This document shows, in pieces, positions 34,815-42,677 of a stretch of 64,000 nt of DNA (positions are counted from its first letter, which is position 1; each line of letters opens with the position of its first letter). This stretch comes from Rhodoblastus acidophilus (GTDB lineage: Bacteria > Pseudomonadota > Alphaproteobacteria > Rhizobiales > Beijerinckiaceae): NCBI RefSeq assembly GCF_025961575.1, contig NZ_JAOQNX010000006.1, positions 1 through 64,000 of the forward strand, given 5' to 3'. The position numbers and the translations under genes are program-made. The notes under the pieces are model-generated. The model was not told the origin of the DNA, made no database searches, and saw only the letters and a list, made by a program, of their open reading frames with translations.

Positions 34815-35284
34815 ATTTTCCCTCGTGGCTTGGCTATTATTCCATCGCTTAAGCCGCATGTTTAATGCGGGCGCAGGAATCCTTTTTAGCAAGCCGCGAT
34901 CCGGGTCGCCACCCATTTTCTCAACCTATTAATACGGAAACGCAATTTTCTGTGAATTTCGCCACGCTGCACGCCTCGCACACGATGGTTGCATCTAAGT
35001 ACATGTTTTTAAATACGCTTGCATGCCCGGGCGGCGGGCGGCAGGCTTCCCATGATAAAAGCTTGAGCACGACGACGCGATTCCACCGGCCGCGGGTCAA
35101 CGCGCGAGCATTTTTTTATTCATTTTTTATCTGGGTTGAATTTACATATATGTAGATTTAATATTAAATAAAATAAAATTAGTTTGGAAACCTCGAACCC
35201 GCCTCTGCACAGCCTCGGGTTCTGGCGACCGGCGCCGGCAAAACTGGTCGATCCCGTCGTTCCCCTTCATTTCGTGAGACTCAC
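34815..35284. promoter_or_regulatory. AT-rich intergenic between two H-NS-like genes
   Basis: 470 bp without a plausible gene. The segment 35108-35185 is extremely AT-rich (T-runs, TTTACATATATGTAG, TTTAATATTAAATAAAAT) and 34895-34960 moderately so. Its position between two divergent silencer genes suggests autoregulation. A short + strand frame at 35184-35543 overlaps the second gene and is a shadow. Confidence 0.5.
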
Positions 35285-35611
35285 ATGCGTATTTCCGACA
35301 TCGAAGCCATGGACTTCGAAGAGCTCTGGCGTCTGCACGAGGAACTCACGCGGGTCCTCGCGGAAAAAATCGTTGCGGAAAAGCGCGAACTGGAAAAACG
35401 GCTGGCGCAGCTGGTCGGCGGCGAGGCTGGCGGCGACGCGGCGCCAGCGCGCAAATATCCGAAGGTTGTTCCAAAATACCGCAATCCCGCATCGCCTGAC
35501 GAGACCTGGTCAGGACGCGGCAAGCGGCCGAAATGGCTGGTGAAGGCGCTTGCCGCCGGCCACACGCTGGACGAATTCAAGATCGATGCGGGGGGATCGG
35601 AGCGACCGTGA
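35285..35611 (+). CDS. H-NS-like nucleoid-associated protein 2
   Basis: 108 residues, paralogue of the gene at 34.4 kb. The two share a DFxxLWxLHEEL-type helical start, KRELEKRLA, and the DNA-binding motif (VVPKYRNPASPDETWSGRGKRPKWL). It is shorter at the C-terminus. The pair points back to back across a 470-bp AT-rich region. Two closely linked copies could form hetero-oligomers or be differentially expressed; inference. Confidence 0.9.
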   Translation: MRISDIEAMDFEELWRLHEELTRVLAEKIVAEKRELEKRLAQLVGGEAGGDAAPARKYPKVVPKYRNPASPDETWSGRGKRPKWLVKALAAGHTLDEFKIDAGGSERP

Positions 35612-35706
35612 GGGATGAAGCGGGGAGGGCGACGCCGATGGGCGGGGCGATCGGCCCCTCCGGCGGCTTTACGCCCGCCGCCTAACGCGGTCGTGCAAAT
35701 TGACCT

Positions 35707-35958
35707 TTAATGTCTGGATTCGCGCGAGCTTGCGAGGAGAGAGGTGGAGCGGCTCCTGAGGTCCTTCGCTAGTCGCCTGCGCACGCCGGAAATTTCCCAC
35801 AGCAGCCGGTCGTAAAGTCTTATGCGGGAAGCCAAATCCGCCGGCGTGGCGGCGGTCGTGCCGAGATCGCCAAGTTGGCCATGGGCATTCCTGATCGAAT
35901 CTATGGACTGACCGAGATCGGTGACGAGGGTTTGGTTGGATTGATCGGCTTTCTCCAT
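35707..35958 (-). CDS. small hypothetical protein
   Basis: 83 residues from ATG 35958 (MEKADQSNQTLVTD), which has GGAG seven bases before it; a longer frame reaches 35979. Predicted helical (LASRIRLYDRLLWEISGVRRRLAKDL), basic C-terminus, no recognised domain. It lies between the H-NS pair and an AT-rich gap. It may be a small structural or regulatory protein; evidence is limited to the ribosome site and its position. Confidence 0.45.
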   Translation of the reverse strand: MEKADQSNQTLVTDLGQSIDSIRNAHGQLGDLGTTAATPADLASRIRLYDRLLWEISGVRRRLAKDLRSRSTSLLASSRESRH

Positions 35959-36392
35959 CGGCTCACTCCGGACACGCACTGGGGCGCGAAAACGCGCGCC
36001 TTGAAGATTGCTGGTCGATCAGTGAAGCGCCACGTCCGATCCCAAACGGGTCCAGCATAGCGTCACATGGATATTCACGATTGCATATGAATGCAGCGCA
36101 AAACAAGCGTGGAAAAATCGGTAAATTCACCGACACTACGGAAAGCAAAACAATTTTTATTGCTGCGGCTCAGTCGGAATAGGCGTATGATGGAATTCTT
36201 GCGAGCTCTTGGATGCAACCTGAGGGCAGTTCCGAATTTGTGCGCAGGGAAGGGCGGTGATCGCATCGCGGCCGCTCGACGGGTGAGTTTTTGCGCCGGC
36301 CAAGGGCGGCTTTCCGGCGAAACAATCCGCTCGCCTTGTTGCCGCCGGATTGTTCGGCAAATAAACTACGGCCAAGATTGTCGAGACCTCGC
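35959..36392. other. intergenic region, no supported gene
   Basis: 434 bp with short overlapping frames on both strands, none with a plausible start plus coding character. The stretch 36066-36170 is AT-richer than its surroundings (CATATGAATGC, CAATTTTTATTGC) and probably holds the promoter of the outer-membrane protein at 36393. Confidence 0.4.
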
Positions 36393-37010
36393 ATGAAATA
36401 CCTCGCGCCGCTCGTCGCATTGCTGTCCGCCGCGCCTGTTCAGGCGCAAGAACTTCTGCCGTTTTTCGCCAATGACGCGACCCTGTCGGTCAAGTCCCCC
36501 TGGAACAGCCGCGGCAACGACGATTCGCGGCGCTGGGAAGGCCTGACCATGGGGACCGAGGTTTTCGCAGGCTCCGGGGTCGGCAAGGGGGGACGCGGCG
36601 GCTTTGGCGGCGCATTGAATATCGGTTATTCCAAGGAGTTCACCAACAATGTCGTGGTCGGCGTCGGCGCGACTGCCGGCTATGCGCCGTCGTTCAGCAC
36701 CTACTGGCCGCGAGGGTACAATTTCGGGCTCGCCAGCGTGTCGGTCGGCTATGACATGGGCCGGTTCCTCCCCTATGTCACCGTCGGTCTGGGCACGACC
36801 AACGCCAATCCCTACGGGGCGGGCTGGCAGGGCCTCGACAGCCTCAACGGGCTGTTCGGACCCAACAATGCGACGCTGGCCACGGTCGGCGCGGGCTTCA
36901 CTTACGAGGTCAACGAGCATTTACGCATCGGCGCGGAAATCAACGCCACGCAGGTGCGCGGCGCCGGATTCGGCCCCGTGCTGATCCCCCAGCCGGGCGC
37001 GCTGCCTTAA
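36393..37010 (+). CDS. outer-membrane beta-barrel-like protein
   Basis: 205 residues. Signal peptide MKYLAPLVALLSAAPVQAQ, then alternating strand-like segments rich in Gly and aromatics (GGFGGALNIGYSKEFTNN, FGLASVSVGYDMGRFLPYVTVGLG, TVGAGFTYEVNEHLRIGAEI), as in 8-stranded OmpA/OmpW-type or Rhizobiales surface-antigen barrels. The C-terminus ends PGALP rather than the usual terminal aromatic, so the insertion signal is unusual. Function unknown. Confidence 0.7.
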   Translation: MKYLAPLVALLSAAPVQAQELLPFFANDATLSVKSPWNSRGNDDSRRWEGLTMGTEVFAGSGVGKGGRGGFGGALNIGYSKEFTNNVVVGVGATAGYAPSFSTYWPRGYNFGLASVSVGYDMGRFLPYVTVGLGTTNANPYGAGWQGLDSLNGLFGPNNATLATVGAGFTYEVNEHLRIGAEINATQVRGAGFGPVLIPQPGALP

Positions 37011-37052
37011 GTCTGACTTCCGCCTCGTCGCCCGCCCGCCTATAAGCGCGCC

Positions 37053-38045
37053 ATGACCGTCCAAGCCCGCACCCTCGACATTTCCGCCCTCGCCGACAAA
37101 CTGCGCGGCGGAGACCGCGCCGCCCTGGCGCGCGCCATTACGCTCGTCGAGAGCGTGAAGCCCGAACACCAGGCGCAGGCCCGCGAACTCGTTCAGAAGC
37201 TCCTGCCGCACACCGGCAAGGCGATGCGCGTCGGCATCACCGGCGTTCCCGGCGTCGGCAAATCCACCACCATCGACACGCTCGGCTCCAACCTCGTCCA
37301 GGCCGGGCAGAAGGTCGCGGTGCTCGCCGTCGATCCGTCCTCGACGCGCACCGGCGGCTCGATCCTGGGCGACAAGACCCGCATGGTCCGGCTGTCCGCG
37401 GAGCGCAACGCCTTCATCCGGCCCTCGCCATCCTCCGGCACGCTCGGCGGCGTCGCGGCGAAAACCCGGGAAACCATGCTGTTGTGCGAGGCGGCCGGCT
37501 TTGATGTGGTGGTCGTCGAAACCGTGGGCATCGGCCAGTCGGAGACGACGGTGGCCGACATGACTGATTTTTTCCTGGTGCTGATGCTTCCCGGCGCCGG
37601 CGACGAATTGCAGGGCATCAAGAAGGGGGTGCTCGAAATCGCCGACATGATCGCCATCAACAAATCGGAAGGCGAGGGGCGCAATCGGGCGGTCGCGGCC
37701 GCCGGCGAATATCGCGCGGCGCTGCACATCATGCAGCCGGCCTCGCCCAACTGGTCGCCGCCGGTCGTGCTGATTTCCGGCCTCGACAATATCGGGCTGG
37801 ACGAGATGTGGGCCAAGGTGGTCGAGCATCGCCGCTGTTTCGAGGCCTCCGGCGAATTTGCGCAAAAGCGCCGGGCGCAGCAGGTCAAGTGGATGTGGAC
37901 CATGCTGGAGGAGCGCCTGCACGGTCGGCTGCGCAGGGACCCGCAGGTCAAGTCCCGCCTGCATGAACTCGAAGCCCGGGTGGCCGAGGGCGCGCTGTCG
38001 CCGACTCTCGCCGTCGAGGATATTTCGACGCTGCTCGGCCTATGA
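37053..38045 (+). CDS. meaB: methylmalonyl-CoA mutase-associated GTPase MeaB
   Basis: 330 residues, the normal length. GITGVPGVGKSTTIDTLG (P-loop), LAVDPSSTRTGGSILGDKTRM, VVVETVGIGQSE (Walker B/switch) and INKSEGEGRN (NKxD-type) are family signatures of the G3E GTPases MeaB/ArgK. It protects and reloads the B12-dependent methylmalonyl-CoA mutase; the mutase is not in this window. The stop overlaps the start of the next gene (ATGA). Confidence 0.93.
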   Translation: MTVQARTLDISALADKLRGGDRAALARAITLVESVKPEHQAQARELVQKLLPHTGKAMRVGITGVPGVGKSTTIDTLGSNLVQAGQKVAVLAVDPSSTRTGGSILGDKTRMVRLSAERNAFIRPSPSSGTLGGVAAKTRETMLLCEAAGFDVVVVETVGIGQSETTVADMTDFFLVLMLPGAGDELQGIKKGVLEIADMIAINKSEGEGRNRAVAAAGEYRAALHIMQPASPNWSPPVVLISGLDNIGLDEMWAKVVEHRRCFEASGEFAQKRRAQQVKWMWTMLEERLHGRLRRDPQVKSRLHELEARVAEGALSPTLAVEDISTLLGL

Positions 38046-38629
38046 GCCGCAAGTCGCTCCTGGTCGCGGGTTTCGGCGCCTTTCCAGGCCAGCGGATCAA
38101 TCCGGCGCAAATCGCGGTCGAGGCCCTCGCCCGCAGGCGCGCGGCCTGCGCGTTGTCCGGCATCGACCTGCACACCGCGGTTCTGCCAGTCGATCATGCC
38201 GAATTGCCTCCGCGCCTGACAAGACTGTTTGCGGAAACCTCGCCCGACGTGGTCCTGCTGCTGGGCGTGGCGGCGCGCCGCAAAGCCCTTTCCATCGAGA
38301 CGCGCGCAAGGAATCGCGTCACGCTTTTGCGCGCGGACGCCGCCAGGCGACTCGCGTGGAGCCGAGAGATCGCCCACGGCGCCCCTGACCCCTTAACAAG
38401 CCCAGCGCCCGTCGAACGGCTCGCGGCGGCGGCGCGCGCCTGCGGCGTCCCGGCGCAAGCTTCCCGCGACGCCGGCGCCTATCTCTGCAACGAAGCCTAT
38501 TATTTGTCCTTGCTGATGGACCGGCGCGCCGTCTTCGTCCATTTGCCGGACTGGCGGCGCGCCGAGGTGGCGCGCGCCCTGCCGGCGCTCGAAAGTCTGG
38601 CGAAGGCGCTGACCTTCATGCAAGACTGA
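38042..38629 (+). CDS. pcp: pyroglutamyl-peptidase I (C15) family protein
   Basis: 195 residues. SLLVAGFGAFPGQRINP is the oligopeptide-binding start. The catalytic triad positions can be matched to Glu86 (LSIETRARN), Cys149 (DAGAYLCNEAYY) and His167 (AVFVHLP), so the enzyme is probably active in removing N-terminal pyroglutamate. It is translationally coupled to meaB by an ATGA overlap, with no obvious metabolic link. The protein is slightly shorter than average (~215), losing loops. Confidence 0.82.
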   Translation: MSRKSLLVAGFGAFPGQRINPAQIAVEALARRRAACALSGIDLHTAVLPVDHAELPPRLTRLFAETSPDVVLLLGVAARRKALSIETRARNRVTLLRADAARRLAWSREIAHGAPDPLTSPAPVERLAAAARACGVPAQASRDAGAYLCNEAYYLSLLMDRRAVFVHLPDWRRAEVARALPALESLAKALTFMQD

Positions 38630-38645
38630 AGGGGGAGGGGCGCGG

Positions 38646-39329
38646 ATGGAGCTGGATCTGACAATCGCGGCGATCGAGATGGTCTGGCTGACGCTGATGC
38701 TGGCGGGCGACGGCGGCATGACGCTGGCGCTGGCGACTCGTGCGCTTCCCGAGCGGCGCCGCCGCCTGGGCGTCAATCTCGGCGGCCTGCTGCTCATGGC
38801 GATGCGCGCCGCCAGTCTTGCCGCCGCGCTCGCCTGCGCGCCCCTGCCGGGTTTCGGCTTTTTCTGCGCCGCCGCGCTGATTTTCGCCGCCTGGCTGACG
38901 GCGCGACGGGGCGAAGCCGGCCCCCCGCCGCCGCCAACCTCCGTCAGTGGGCTCGGCGCTTTGCTTCTGGCGGTTGCGGCGCAGGACGCCCCGGTCGCCT
39001 TGACCAACATGCTGGCGGCGCAGGCGGCGGCGCAGGGGAGCCATCCGCTGGCGTGGCTGGGGCTGGCGCTGTCGCTGCCGATGCTGGCGCTGGGCGCCTC
39101 GCCGGTCGTTTCGCTGCTGCGCCGGCCGCCGCTGATCTGGGTCGGCGTCCTCCTGCTCGGCTGGCTGGCCGGGCGATCTGCCGCCGCGGATTCAGCGCTC
39201 GCATTGACGGCCATGCCGCCGGAGCTGATGGGCGATCTGGCGCCTCCGATAGGGGCGACGCTGGCGCTTCTGGTGGTTTACATTGCTCAGCGCCGTGAGA
39301 AATTCCAGCGTTTGCCTGAAGAAGACTAG
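38646..39329 (+). CDS. TerC/YjbE-like membrane protein, altered metal motifs
   Basis: 227 residues, six or seven helices. Overall order follows TerC/YjbE: a first helix MVWLTLMLAGDGGMTLALATRALP, then VNLGGLLLMAMRAASLAAALA, and a second half with LGALLLAVAAQDAPVALTNML and LLLGWLAGRSAA. In family members both halves carry a D-N pair (AGDN, SLDN) that is thought to line the ion path; here they read AGDG and AQDAP, so Asn is lost in both. It may be a diverged transporter. A Pro-rich loop (EAGPPPPPTSV) separates the halves. Confidence 0.62.
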   Translation: MELDLTIAAIEMVWLTLMLAGDGGMTLALATRALPERRRRLGVNLGGLLLMAMRAASLAAALACAPLPGFGFFCAAALIFAAWLTARRGEAGPPPPPTSVSGLGALLLAVAAQDAPVALTNMLAAQAAAQGSHPLAWLGLALSLPMLALGASPVVSLLRRPPLIWVGVLLLGWLAGRSAAADSALALTAMPPELMGDLAPPIGATLALLVVYIAQRREKFQRLPEED

Positions 39330-39338
39330 GAGGCTCCG

Positions 39339-39803
39339 ATGTTGCGCCATATTGCTTTCAGCGCCGCTCTCTTGCTTGCCGTTTCGCCCGCTCTGGCGGG
39401 CGGCGTCGAGGTTTCACAGGCCTGGAGCCGCGCGACGGTGCGCGGCGCCAGCGTCGCCGCCGGCTATCTCACGGTCGACAACCAGGGCGGCGCGGCGGAC
39501 GTGCTCAAAGGCGGCGTCAGCGACCGCGCGGATCGGATCGAAATCCATCAATCCCGCGAGGAAAACGGGATCATGACCATGCGCGCGGTTCCCAAGGGAA
39601 TCGAGATCAAGCCGGGCCAGCAGCTGGTGCTCAAACCCGGCGGCTATCATCTGATGCTGATCGGCCTGAAATCGGCGTTCCTGCCCGGCGAAACCGTGCG
39701 CGTGACCCTGCAGTTCGAAAAGGCGGGCGATGTGGGCGCCGATTTCAAAGTGGTCGGCTTCGGCGCCACGGGGCCAGAGGGCGCCAAACCGGCGGAGAAA
39801 TAG
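39339..39803 (+). CDS. periplasmic copper chaperone PCu(A)C
   Basis: 154 residues. Signal peptide MLRHIAFSAALLLAVSPALA, then VEVSQAWSRATVRGASVAAG and the copper site His70 (IEIHQS), Met79/Met81 (GIMTMR), His104 and Met106 (YHLMLIGL), spaced as in the H-x10-M-x~21-H-x-M motif. It delivers Cu(I) to the CuA centre of cytochrome oxidase. It follows the TerC-like gene by 9 bp (an AGGAG lies in between). No Sco gene is adjacent. Confidence 0.88.
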   Translation: MLRHIAFSAALLLAVSPALAGGVEVSQAWSRATVRGASVAAGYLTVDNQGGAADVLKGGVSDRADRIEIHQSREENGIMTMRAVPKGIEIKPGQQLVLKPGGYHLMLIGLKSAFLPGETVRVTLQFEKAGDVGADFKVVGFGATGPEGAKPAEK

Positions 39804-39813
39804 CGGCCGCGTT

Positions 39814-40086
39814 TTACTGCAGCCTGGGCAAATTGAAGAAATGGGCCGGCGGCGCGCCGAGCGCATGGGCGATCCGCCGGAGATGTTCGGCGGGCGTGCG
39901 CTTTCGCCCGGCTTCATAGTCCGCGATCAGGGCCCGCGTGATCTCCGTGGCCTGCGCCAGCTGATCGTGCGTCATCTCGCACGCGACTCGGCGCCGATGG
40001 ATCGCGCCGCCGACCAGGCGATCGACGGCGCTCGCGGTCCGATCGCCTCGCGCGATGGCATGGGAGAGAAGGCAAAGGCGCGTCAT
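39814..40086 (-). CDS. XRE-family helix-turn-helix regulator
   Basis: 90 residues. HTH_3 domain at ~25-85: IHRRRVACEMTHDQLAQATEITRALIADYEAGRKRTPAEHLRRIAHALG, shown here only as the family's typical order of helices. It is coupled by ATGA to the small gene upstream and ends 10 bp from the convergent copper chaperone gene. It may mark the left part of the phage-like element, though a chromosomal origin cannot be excluded. Confidence 0.75.
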   Translation of the reverse strand: MTRLCLLSHAIARGDRTASAVDRLVGGAIHRRRVACEMTHDQLAQATEITRALIADYEAGRKRTPAEHLRRIAHALGAPPAHFFNLPRLQ

Positions 40087-40346
40087 TTCGAACGAGCCGT
40101 GAGCGTTTCGCCGGGGGCTCTGGCGACGAGACCCTTTTCGGGAACGTCGAAATGAATGCCGGTTTCAACCTCATAAATCGAGATTTCGCTGCTCGGCATG
40201 AATTTGACGAAGACGCGCGCCTGGTCCGCCGCCGCCGCGAATGTCGACTGATGCGAAAGAGGGTAACCGCCAGCGCAGACAATGAATCTGTCGGAAAGTG
40301 CAGTTCTGGTCGATGACTCGAATTCCGCGGCGCCGCAATCGCGCAT
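40083..40346 (-). CDS. small hypothetical paired with the XRE regulator
   Basis: 87 residues from ATG 40346, with GGAGGG nine bases before it; the frame is open to 40481. No known domain (RFIVCAGGYPLSHQSTFAAA, EISIYEVETGIHFDVPEKG). It overlaps the XRE gene by ATGA. A toxin-like role was considered because of the pairing, but the sequence does not match HigB, RelE or similar toxins. Confidence 0.5.
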   Translation of the reverse strand: MRDCGAAEFESSTRTALSDRFIVCAGGYPLSHQSTFAAAADQARVFVKFMPSSEISIYEVETGIHFDVPEKGLVARAPGETLTARSK

Positions 40347-40470
40347 GATTTCATTCCCTCCGATTTCCGCAGAAGTGATCACGGCAAAGGGCGCTGCGCC
40401 TCTCCCATTTGGCAGAGGAGGCGCCGCCATCATCGCCGCCCCCGCTGCGCCGAATTGTCGCGGCCCGATC

Positions 40471-41154
40471 TCACGGCGCATCCCCCGCGGCGATCATCCG
40501 ATAATGTCGCGCCAGGGCGAAAAGGCCCCGGCGCAGGATGAACAATGCGACGGCCCCGGCCATTTTGGCGTCGCGATAAGCGCCGATCTCCCGCCCGACG
40601 TCGACGATTTCCCGGTCCTCGAGAACGATGGCGGCCAGAGGCGCTCGAAAATCCTCGGGGATCGCGTCGCGCGCGGCCCAAAACCTTTGCAGCGCTTCCA
40701 GTTGCGACTCGCTGCGCCACATGGCGCCCGGCGCATAGTCGGCGCCAACCTCCCGGGTCGGGTCCAGCGAATGTAGCGGATCGAGTCCGGAGCGAAAGAA
40801 CATGTGCCGGTATTTTTCGCCCGCCAGCGCCAGCGCCCAGTTGCGCGCCTTGTCGTCGCGGTCGAGTTGCCCCCGGTCGCGCAGCCGCGCCAGCGGCCCG
40901 TCGTCAATGCGCATGCGGACGAAATCCACCGCCACCGCCTCGAACGTGTCGCCGCGCGCCACCTCCACCACTTCGGAAAATCTTTCGATATGCGCGGCGT
41001 CGCCGGCCCGCAGGAGGCGCTCGACGCTGGGCCCTTCCACGGCGCGGGATCCGGCGCGATGAAAGGCTTTGAGCATTTTGCGCGCCCCCGCGCCGGTCTC
41101 GTCGAGACAGGAGAGTTTGGGCAGCGACACCTTGGTCTTGCGCGGTCTGGCCAT
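40471..41154 (-). CDS. hypothetical protein under the phage repressor region
   Basis: 227 residues from ATG 41154, with AAGGA eight bases before it; the longer upstream frame is a shadow. Not recognised. It is helical and acidic/basic mixed (LERFSEVVEVARGDTFEA-like central part, DKARNWALALAGEKYRHMFF, PLAAIVLEDREIVDVGREIG). It lies 11 bp downstream of another unknown gene and both are transcribed away from the S24 repressor, where early or lysogenic-control phage genes are expected. Confidence 0.6.
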   Translation of the reverse strand: MARPRKTKVSLPKLSCLDETGAGARKMLKAFHRAGSRAVEGPSVERLLRAGDAAHIERFSEVVEVARGDTFEAVAVDFVRMRIDDGPLARLRDRGQLDRDDKARNWALALAGEKYRHMFFRSGLDPLHSLDPTREVGADYAPGAMWRSESQLEALQRFWAARDAIPEDFRAPLAAIVLEDREIVDVGREIGAYRDAKMAGAVALFILRRGLFALARHYRMIAAGDAP

Positions 41155-41165
41155 GGCGACATCCT

Positions 41166-41675
41166 TCAGGGCGCGGCGAATTCGGTGAGGGTGAGAGCCA
41201 GCTCGCCGCCAAGCCCGCCATAGCTGACCGAAAACCGATCGGGCGAAAGACCGTGGGTGATCACCCGGCAGCGCGTCAGCAGTTCGATCAAAGGCCGCTC
41301 CAGCACGCCGAAATGGCGGGTGCGCGCGGTGCGGGGCGCGACGATTTCGAGCGCATAGGCGCCGGACATCCGCCCCGGCTTTTGCGCGATCACCCGCCGC
41401 GCCGCCTCGTCCAGCCATTGCTCGAAGGCCTCGGAGCGGACATAGCTCGCGCCATTATGCACATAGAGCTGCGCGGCGGCGGGCGGCGGCGGCGTCTTGA
41501 TCTCGATCTTGCGCGCCACGGGGCGCGGCTCGGCGGCGAGGCCGAAACGCCCGGTTTTCGGCGCGGCGGCGCGCGGCTTGGCCTTTTCGACCGTCACCGG
41601 CCGCGCGCCGGGGCGCGGCGTGAACACGTTCGCGGCGGAAAGGGCGAAACTGCTGAACGGAACGACATTTGTCAT
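41166..41675 (-). CDS. hypothetical protein divergent from the repressor
   Basis: 169 residues from ATG 41675. The first 60 residues are basic, Ala/Pro-rich and probably disordered. The C-terminal ~75 residues (GAYALEIVAPRTARTRHFGVL..., LIELLTRCRVITHG, GELALTLTEF) faintly recall RusA-type Holliday-junction nucleases in strand order, but the catalytic aspartates are absent, so this is not claimed as an assignment. Transcription would start from the promoter at 41722-41750, next to an operator-like site, so this is a likely direct target of the repressor. Confidence 0.6.
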   Translation of the reverse strand: MTNVVPFSSFALSAANVFTPRPGARPVTVEKAKPRAAAPKTGRFGLAAEPRPVARKIEIKTPPPPAAAQLYVHNGASYVRSEAFEQWLDEAARRVIAQKPGRMSGAYALEIVAPRTARTRHFGVLERPLIELLTRCRVITHGLSPDRFSVSYGGLGGELALTLTEFAAP

Positions 41676-41721
41676 GGAGGAACTCGCGGTGGGGGGAATT
41701 CGCCTTGCAACTGGAGCTAGA

Positions 41722-41750
41722 ACATAATAAGAACACGGTTGTAGCGTCAA
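41722..41750 (-). promoter_or_regulatory. leftward promoter with repressor-site-35 composite
   Basis: On the minus strand TTGACG (41750-41745) is followed by TATTAT 15 bp (or TATGTT 18 bp) further on. The sequence immediately before TTGACG is CCCA, the end of the operator-like site, giving CCCATTGACG, exactly as at the rightward promoter. Confidence 0.55.
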
Positions 41751-41764
41751 TGGGAATCTGCCCA
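41751..41764. promoter_or_regulatory. operator-like site O1 (TGGG-N6-CCCA)
   Basis: TGGGAATCTGCCCA abuts the -35 of the leftward promoter. Near-palindromic with TGGG/CCCA arms. Expected binding site of the adjacent repressor. Confidence 0.6.
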
Positions 41765-41785
41765 CTAGACGTCTTAACGTAAACA

Positions 41786-41799
41786 TGGGAATTATCCCA
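41786..41799. promoter_or_regulatory. operator-like site O2 (perfect palindrome)
   Basis: TGGGAATTATCCCA, extendable to ATGGGA...TCCCAT, ends 2 bases before the repressor ATG. It covers the ribosome-binding region, so binding would be autoregulatory. It lies 35 bp from O1. Confidence 0.65.
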
Positions 41800-41801
41800 T
41801 C

Positions 41802-42536
41802 ATGGACGACCAGTGGAAAAGCCGGCTCGAAGCCGAGATGGCGCGCCAGGGCCTCGACATGAAGGCCCTTTCGGTGCGCGCCGGTCTGGGCGAAACCTAT
41901 GTCCGCGACGCGCTCAAGCGCGGTCGCGGCGGTTCGCTGCCCGCGCTCAACAAGCTCGCCGGCGCTCTGGGGCGCTCGCTCGACTGGCTCATTGCGGGCA
42001 AGGAGACCGAGCGTGAGCCGCCGACCACGCGCCGCTTCGACACCAGCGTCGACCGCCGCCTCGTGGACAACAAGGAGACGCAGACCTCGACCATTTTCGA
42101 GGTCGACGTCCGCGCCGGCGCCGGCGGCGGCGGCGTCCCGATCGAGGCCTACGTCCACGACGAGAGCGGCAATTCCTATGCCGCTGCCGCGGTCGCCGCC
42201 GAATGGACTCTGCCGGAGACCATCGTCCAGGGCGTGCTGCATTCCGCGCCGCGCCACATCAGGGTTTTTGAGGTGATCGGCGATTCCATGGAGCCGCGCC
42301 TCTATGAAGGCGACCGCGTCTTCATCGACCTGCGCTACACCGTCCCGAGCCCCGAGGGCATTTTTGCCTTGTGGGACGGCTATGGCCTGGTGATCAAGCG
42401 CCTGCAGATCGTGATGGGCGCAGATCCCATGCGCGTCCGCATCATCTCGGTCAATTCCTCCTATGCGCCCTATGAAGCGGGCGCCGACGAAATCCGCATT
42501 GTCGGCCGCTTCGCCGGCCGTTTCACGGTCAACTGA
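41802..42536 (+). CDS. LexA/CI-like S24 phage repressor
   Basis: 244 residues. N-terminal XRE-type HTH (LEAEMARQGLDMKALSVRAG, ETYVRDALKRG), linker, and C-terminal S24 domain with nucleophile Ser162 (VIGDSMEP) and base Lys199 (GLVIKRL), 37 residues apart as in LexA. A potential self-cleavage Ala-Gly bond is in VDVRAGAGG (A105-G106). It would hold the element silent until RecA-stimulated cleavage. The gene is flanked by TGGG-N6-CCCA sites and by two outward promoters, so it is the likely master switch. No ribosome site is seen; O2 takes that space. Confidence 0.9.
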   Translation: MDDQWKSRLEAEMARQGLDMKALSVRAGLGETYVRDALKRGRGGSLPALNKLAGALGRSLDWLIAGKETEREPPTTRRFDTSVDRRLVDNKETQTSTIFEVDVRAGAGGGGVPIEAYVHDESGNSYAAAAVAAEWTLPETIVQGVLHSAPRHIRVFEVIGDSMEPRLYEGDRVFIDLRYTVPSPEGIFALWDGYGLVIKRLQIVMGADPMRVRIISVNSSYAPYEAGADEIRIVGRFAGRFTVN

Positions 42537-42634
42537 GCACGTGGCCGGCATGGCGGGCTGGTCCCGGCCATCCACGCCAAGACATTGCTATAGCGTAATA
42601 AAATCGAGCCGCCGCCCATCCGTTCCTGCCAAAA

Positions 42635-42648
42635 TGGGCAATAGCCCA
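42635..42648. promoter_or_regulatory. operator-like site O3 (perfect palindrome)
   Basis: TGGGCAATAGCCCA, arms TGGGC/GCCCA, in the gap between repressor and terminase genes. It overlaps a second inverted repeat, TGCCAAAATGGGCA (42627-42640). Confidence 0.6.
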
Positions 42649-42663
42649 AAAAAAATCACAAAA

Positions 42664-42677
42664 TCCCATTTTGCCCA
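42664..42677. promoter_or_regulatory. operator-like half-site array O4
   Basis: TCCCATTTTGCCCA directly precedes TTGACG. Only its right arm (CCCA) matches the palindromic consensus; its left arm is TCCC. It lies 29 bp from O3. Confidence 0.45.

Noticed and set aside
36091-36396. 101-codon frame in the gap upstream of the outer-membrane protein
   Set aside because: Composition is basic and random-looking, no ribosome site, overlaps the start of the real gene.
39814-40346. Toxin-antitoxin pair (small protein plus XRE regulator)
   Set aside because: The small protein lacks motifs of HigB, RelE, HipA or other toxins, and the pairing alone is not enough.
39804-40480. Attachment site or integrase at the left end of the phage-like element
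   Set aside because: No tRNA, direct repeat or recombinase could be seen; borders remain undefined and may be to the right of the window.
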